From positions 124,001-188,000 of the forward strand of contig CAVXHI010000010.1 in NCBI GenBank assembly GCA_963761655.1: a stretch of DNA of 64,000 nt. Direction: 5' to 3'. Below, piece after piece: positions 61,112 through 64,000 of the stretch. The DNA is from RYN-122 sp963761655. GTDB taxonomy: Bacteria; Actinomycetota; Actinomycetes; Mycobacteriales; SCTD01. Position 1 is the first letter of the stretch. Each line of letters opens with the position of its first letter. A program made the translations under genes and the position numbers. The notes below the pieces were generated by a model. It saw nothing but the letters and a program-made list of their open reading frames with translations. It was not told where the DNA came from and did not search any database.

Positions 61112-61986
61112 GTGGACGACGCCAGCCCTGCCGTGACCGCGGTCCTGCTCGACCTACCAGCGAGCAGCGGCCCTGCGCGAGAACCTGCCTCGCCTGCTGG
61201 CTCTGACCGGCGTCGATCGAGTGCTGGTGGTCGACGACGGCTCGACGGACGAGACGGCCCAGGTGCTTGCGGAGATGGCGGGCCCCAGACTGGTGGTGGT
61301 TCGCCACCCGATCAACAAGGGGCTGCCGGCCGCACGGAACACGGGGGCAGCAGCAGCGGGGCACGCCTTGGGTCGTCTACCTGGAGGACGACTGCGGTTT
61401 CCCCCCCGACTGCGTACCGCAACTCGTCGCTGGAAGCCGAAGCCACCGGCGCTGCGATCGTCGGCGCCCCCTGGTTCGGGGTGTCGGAGGAGCACGTGGC
61501 CGAGGAACGTGCACGCCAGTTTCCGACGCGCTGTCCCTCCGGGTGCAGAGCCCGCCATGGACGGTTCCCGACGGGCCCGTCGAGACCCCTTTCCTGCCCG
61601 CGCTCGCTCTGGTCCGGCGGGACGTCGTGCTCGAAGTCCGGCAGACGACGAGGGACTGCGGGGCAACGCCTGGCGCGAGGAGACGTCCTTCTTCACCGCT
61701 GCTGCCCGCGCAGGACACCGGGTCGTCCTCAGCCCGCCACGGACCTGCAGCTGGCAGGCCGGCACCTTCACCGGTGGCGCCCGGTCAGGGGTCCTGCGGT
61801 ACGAGTACTGGACGTGGCGCAACAACTGGCGTTTCCTTCGACGACACGGCGCCTGGCTGCACGCGCAAGGCATGGTGCGGACTCCCTGCGCTCGAGCAGG
61901 CGTCGTTCTGCTGGTCACGGCGCCGCGACCTCGTCGGTCAGGTGCGGGCGCGCCTTGCCCCGCTGGTCCGAGGCCCTCGCGGATGA
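61112..61986 (+). pseudogene. GT2-family glycosyltransferase, frame-broken
   Basis: GAGGAG precedes GTG 61112. The order across frames is VTAVLL, YQRAAALRENLPRLLAL, VLVVDDGSTDETAQVLAEMA, HPINKGLPAARNTGAA, WVVYLEDDCGFPPD with the DxD, EATGAAIVGAPWFGVSEEHV, SDALSLRVQSPPWTVPDGPV, REETSFFTAAARAGHRV and WTWRNNWRFLRRHG. A GT-A fold transferase with normal length near 290. Its TGA overlaps the next ATG (ATGA). Confidence 0.7.
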
Positions 61987-63056
61987 GGGTCGTCTTCAGC
62001 AACAACTACGACGCCCTGGGCGGTCGGCGTGGGCAGCTGGTGCGCGAGGGTGTGTACCCCGGACAGCACCTCTACGGGGCACGTACGCTCTGCCCGTCGC
62101 GCCGGCATGGATGTGGCCTGCACTGCACACGACTCGACGGCAGCTCTGAGTGCGGTGTCGCGCCGCCTCCGCATGCGGGCAGGCGACCTGCGCGACGAGG
62201 CCGCTGCCGTCCGAGCGGTAACGGGCGGAGGCGTGCTGCTGGCGGCCGAGCCGCTCCACGTCGCCGGGCTGGCCGTGCTGCGCTCGCTCGGGCTGCTGCG
62301 GACCCCCCTCGTCGTGGTCTTCCACCAGGTCGCCCCCGTCACGCCGTGGTGGCGGCGCGTGGTCGCCGGCTGCGACGTGATCGTGTGCCTGAGCCAGGCC
62401 GTCCGCTCCCAGCTCCTTCGCGATCACTCCCGCAGCCCCGACGACGTCCGCTGGGGACCGTCGGGGGGCCGGATCTGGAGTCGCCCGTCTCACGACCGGC
62501 GGGGGCGGCCGGGGGATCTGGTGGTGAGTGCCGGCAAGACCGAGCGCGACACGGAGTCCGTGGTCGAGGCGTTGAGGCAGACCGGGCTTCCGGTCTCGGT
62601 GTACGGAGCTCGGCCTGCAGGTCTGCCCCGCGGCGTGCTGCCCCTGCACGCGGCAGCACCCCCGCCCGCGACTTCGCAGGCGCGGACCAGCTGACCTACC
62701 TCGACGCTCTGGCAGCCCTGCGCCGCGCCGCAGTGGTAGCCGTGTGCAGCACGACATCCGCACGGCTGACCGGACTGTCCGAGGTGGCGGACGCGCTCGC
62801 GCTCGGGCGGACCCTCGTGGTGACCGACAGCCCTTGGCTCGACCTGGACCTCACCGGACTCGGGTGCGGAAGCTCAGTCCCGGTGGGCGATGTGGACGCG
62901 CTCGCGCGAGCGCTGGGCAGTACTGGACGCAGGACCCGGAGCGGCGGGACGCAGCCGGCGCTCGTGCGCGCGAAGCCGCGGAGCAAGGCTGGAACGCTGA
63001 AGCCTTCGGGCATGTCGTTCTTGCAGGCCGTCGTAGACGCGGGAGAGCGACTGTGA
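61983..63056 (+). pseudogene. GT-B glycosyltransferase-like gene, frame-broken
   Basis: From ATG 61983: MRVVFSNNYDALGG, then in other frames AGDLRDEAAAVRAVTGGGVL, LGLLRTPLVVVFHQVAP, DVIVCLSQAVRSQLL, DLVVSAGKTERDTESVVEAL, FAGADQLTYLDALAALRRAA, SARLTGLSEVADALALGRTL and VPVGDVDALARALG. The SAGKTERD segment and C-terminal donor half fit a GT4-like enzyme. The stop overlaps the next start. Confidence 0.65.
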
Positions 63057-64000
63057 TGCCTCGACTGGCTCGACGTGTGCTCGCGAACGCGCATCCGGAC
63101 CGTCTCGCCGAGCGCCTGGCTGAGGCGCTCCAACGCCGCGAGGAACGGCGCCTCCTGGCCGTCGCCCGAGGCGGACGCGACGTCTGCTGGGTCGACGAGG
63201 ACCCTGAGCCGCTGGTGACCGTCCGCATCACCACCTACAAAAGAGCGGAGCTGCTGGTCGACCTCGCCCTGCCGTCCGTCCTGGCGCAGACCTACGGACG
63301 GCTCGAGGTGCTTGTCGTGGGTGACGGAACGGACGCTGCGACCGACCGCGCCATGGCTGCTGTTCGGGATCCCCGCGTCCGGTACGTCAATCTTCCCCGC
63401 TACCCCACGAGCGCATCGACCGCGCACCAGCGTTGGGCCACGTCAGGGTTGCGCCCTGCCAACACGGCCCTCTCCCTCTGCTAGCGGCTCCTGGCTCGCC
63501 CCGTGCGACGACGACGACGAGTTCACACACGACCACGCTCGAGGCCCTGCTCCGGGAGGCGCAGCGCCGCAGGCTCGAAGTCCGTGTGGAGCGACAGCCT
63601 CGTAGTCCGTCACGGGACGGTGATCGGAGGGCCGGCCCTGTCGAGTGAGACCATCACGCACGGTTCACTGCTGTACAGCCTGGGCTTGCGCTTCTTCCAC
63701 TACAACCCGACGTGCTGGCGGCGTGGCGAGCCGTTGGACTGGAACCTGTGGCGCCGGATGGCGGCGGCCGGGGTGCGTACCGGTTACCTGGAGCAGGTGA
63801 CGTACAAGTACCACAGCGCCGCGAAGGAGGGCCTTCTGAGCGTTCGCCCGCAGGTCAGCGTGCTGGTCCCGGTCCGGAACGGGGAGCGCTTCCTACCGCC
63901 GGCACTGGCCAGCCTGCAGGCTCAGCAGGTGGACCTGGAGGTCCTGGTCGTCGACGACGGCTCCACCGACGGCGGCGTTGCGCTCAGTCCGCGACCTCAG
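63056..64000 (+). pseudogene. GT2-family glycosyltransferase(s), frame-broken and running off the window
   Basis: ATG 63056 (or GTG 63053) opens MPRLARRVLANAHPDRLAER; the GT-A core reads VTVRITTYKRAELLVDLALP, SVLAQTYGRLEVLVVGDGTD, DPRVRYVNLPRYPT, WLAPCDDDDEFTHDH, FFHYNPTCWRRGEPLDWNLW and EQVTYKYHS. From 63850 a second GT2 start follows, PQVSVLVPVRNGERFLPPAL and VLVVDDGSTDGG, either as a tandem domain or a new gene starting at a CTG near 63837 behind GGAGGG. The window ends there. Confidence 0.65.

Noticed and set aside
55681..63056. Treating every short frame in the polysaccharide cluster as a separate small gene
   Set aside because: The pieces join in family order into full-length glycosyltransferases once frame breaks are allowed.

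Overview
This 64 kb window is chromosomal DNA of very high GC from an actinobacterium. The evidence is mshA (mycothiol synthesis, confined to Actinobacteria), senX3-regX3 with a divergent phoU, an SsgA/SsgB-like sporulation protein, an RsiG-like c-di-GMP-binding anti-sigma factor, a heparin-binding-hemagglutinin-like protein, and many TAnnnT leaderless promoters. Read from high to low coordinate, the order XRE regulator, HbhA-like, DUF2516, mshA, YbjN, gpmA, senX3, regX3, Cys-rich protein, ppx, proC follows the order I remember from the Mycobacterium chromosome. SsgB and RsiG point to a morphologically complex genus, but I cannot name it.

Layout. 1-8.4 kb: a minus-strand run of PaaI thioesterase, MFS transporter, MacB-type efflux (adaptor, ATPase, permease) and an AcuC-like deacetylase, then proC with proline dehydrogenase, then a FAD monooxygenase. 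8.4-15.2 kb: a large secreted esterase-like protein, a haloalkane dehalogenase, Ppx/GppA, a blue-light LOV-GAF-PP2C phosphatase and a Cys-rich protein. 15.3-18.8 kb: phosphate control (regX3, senX3, a PHO-box-like triple repeat, phoU) and gpmA. 18.9-25.9 kb: an LPTTG-anchored beta-propeller, a broken DUF222/HNH gene, two unknown genes and an alpha/beta hydrolase. 25.9-30.6 kb: dienelactone hydrolase, two YbjN genes, mshA, an SDR and a methyltransferase. 30.6-37.9 kb: SsgB-like, a WxL/DUF916 surface pair, hydrolase, DUF2516, HbhA-like, XRE, an AlgX-like SGNH protein and a HATPase anti-sigma-like protein. 37.9-42.4 kb: a tightly coupled six-gene minus-strand run (RsiG, asparaginase, small membrane protein, 612-residue membrane protein with a duplicated Asp/His motif, second small membrane protein, MerR). 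42.5-52.9 kb: a DUF4388 coiled-coil protein, YgfZ, three secreted paralogues sharing a C-terminal module, a Fur-family regulator and pabC. 53-55.5 kb: a diguanylate cyclase and toxin-antitoxin remnants. 55.6-64 kb: an exopolysaccharide-type cluster of eight glycosyltransferases, most with broken frames.

Themes. Signalling that can feed development or stress response is concentrated here: a c-di-GMP synthase, a c-di-GMP-sensing anti-sigma factor, SsgB, a light-sensing phosphatase and an anti-sigma-type kinase. Cell-surface functions form a second theme: LPTTG, WxL, three secreted paralogues, an O-acetyl-transfer-like SGNH protein and glycosyltransferases. Neighbouring genes are very often coupled through 4-base GTGA/ATGA overlaps.

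Cautions. Eight isolated frame breaks between 2.4 and 44.8 kb all behave as one extra base, and breaks become dense after about 54.9 kb while conserved protein sequence continues across frames. Sequencing or assembly error is therefore more likely than decay for most of them. The most novel-looking items are a 62-bp palindromic repeat present twice, the secreted three-paralogue array, and the duplicated-motif membrane protein flanked by two related small membrane proteins. I saw no tRNA, rRNA, CRISPR array or intact insertion sequence.
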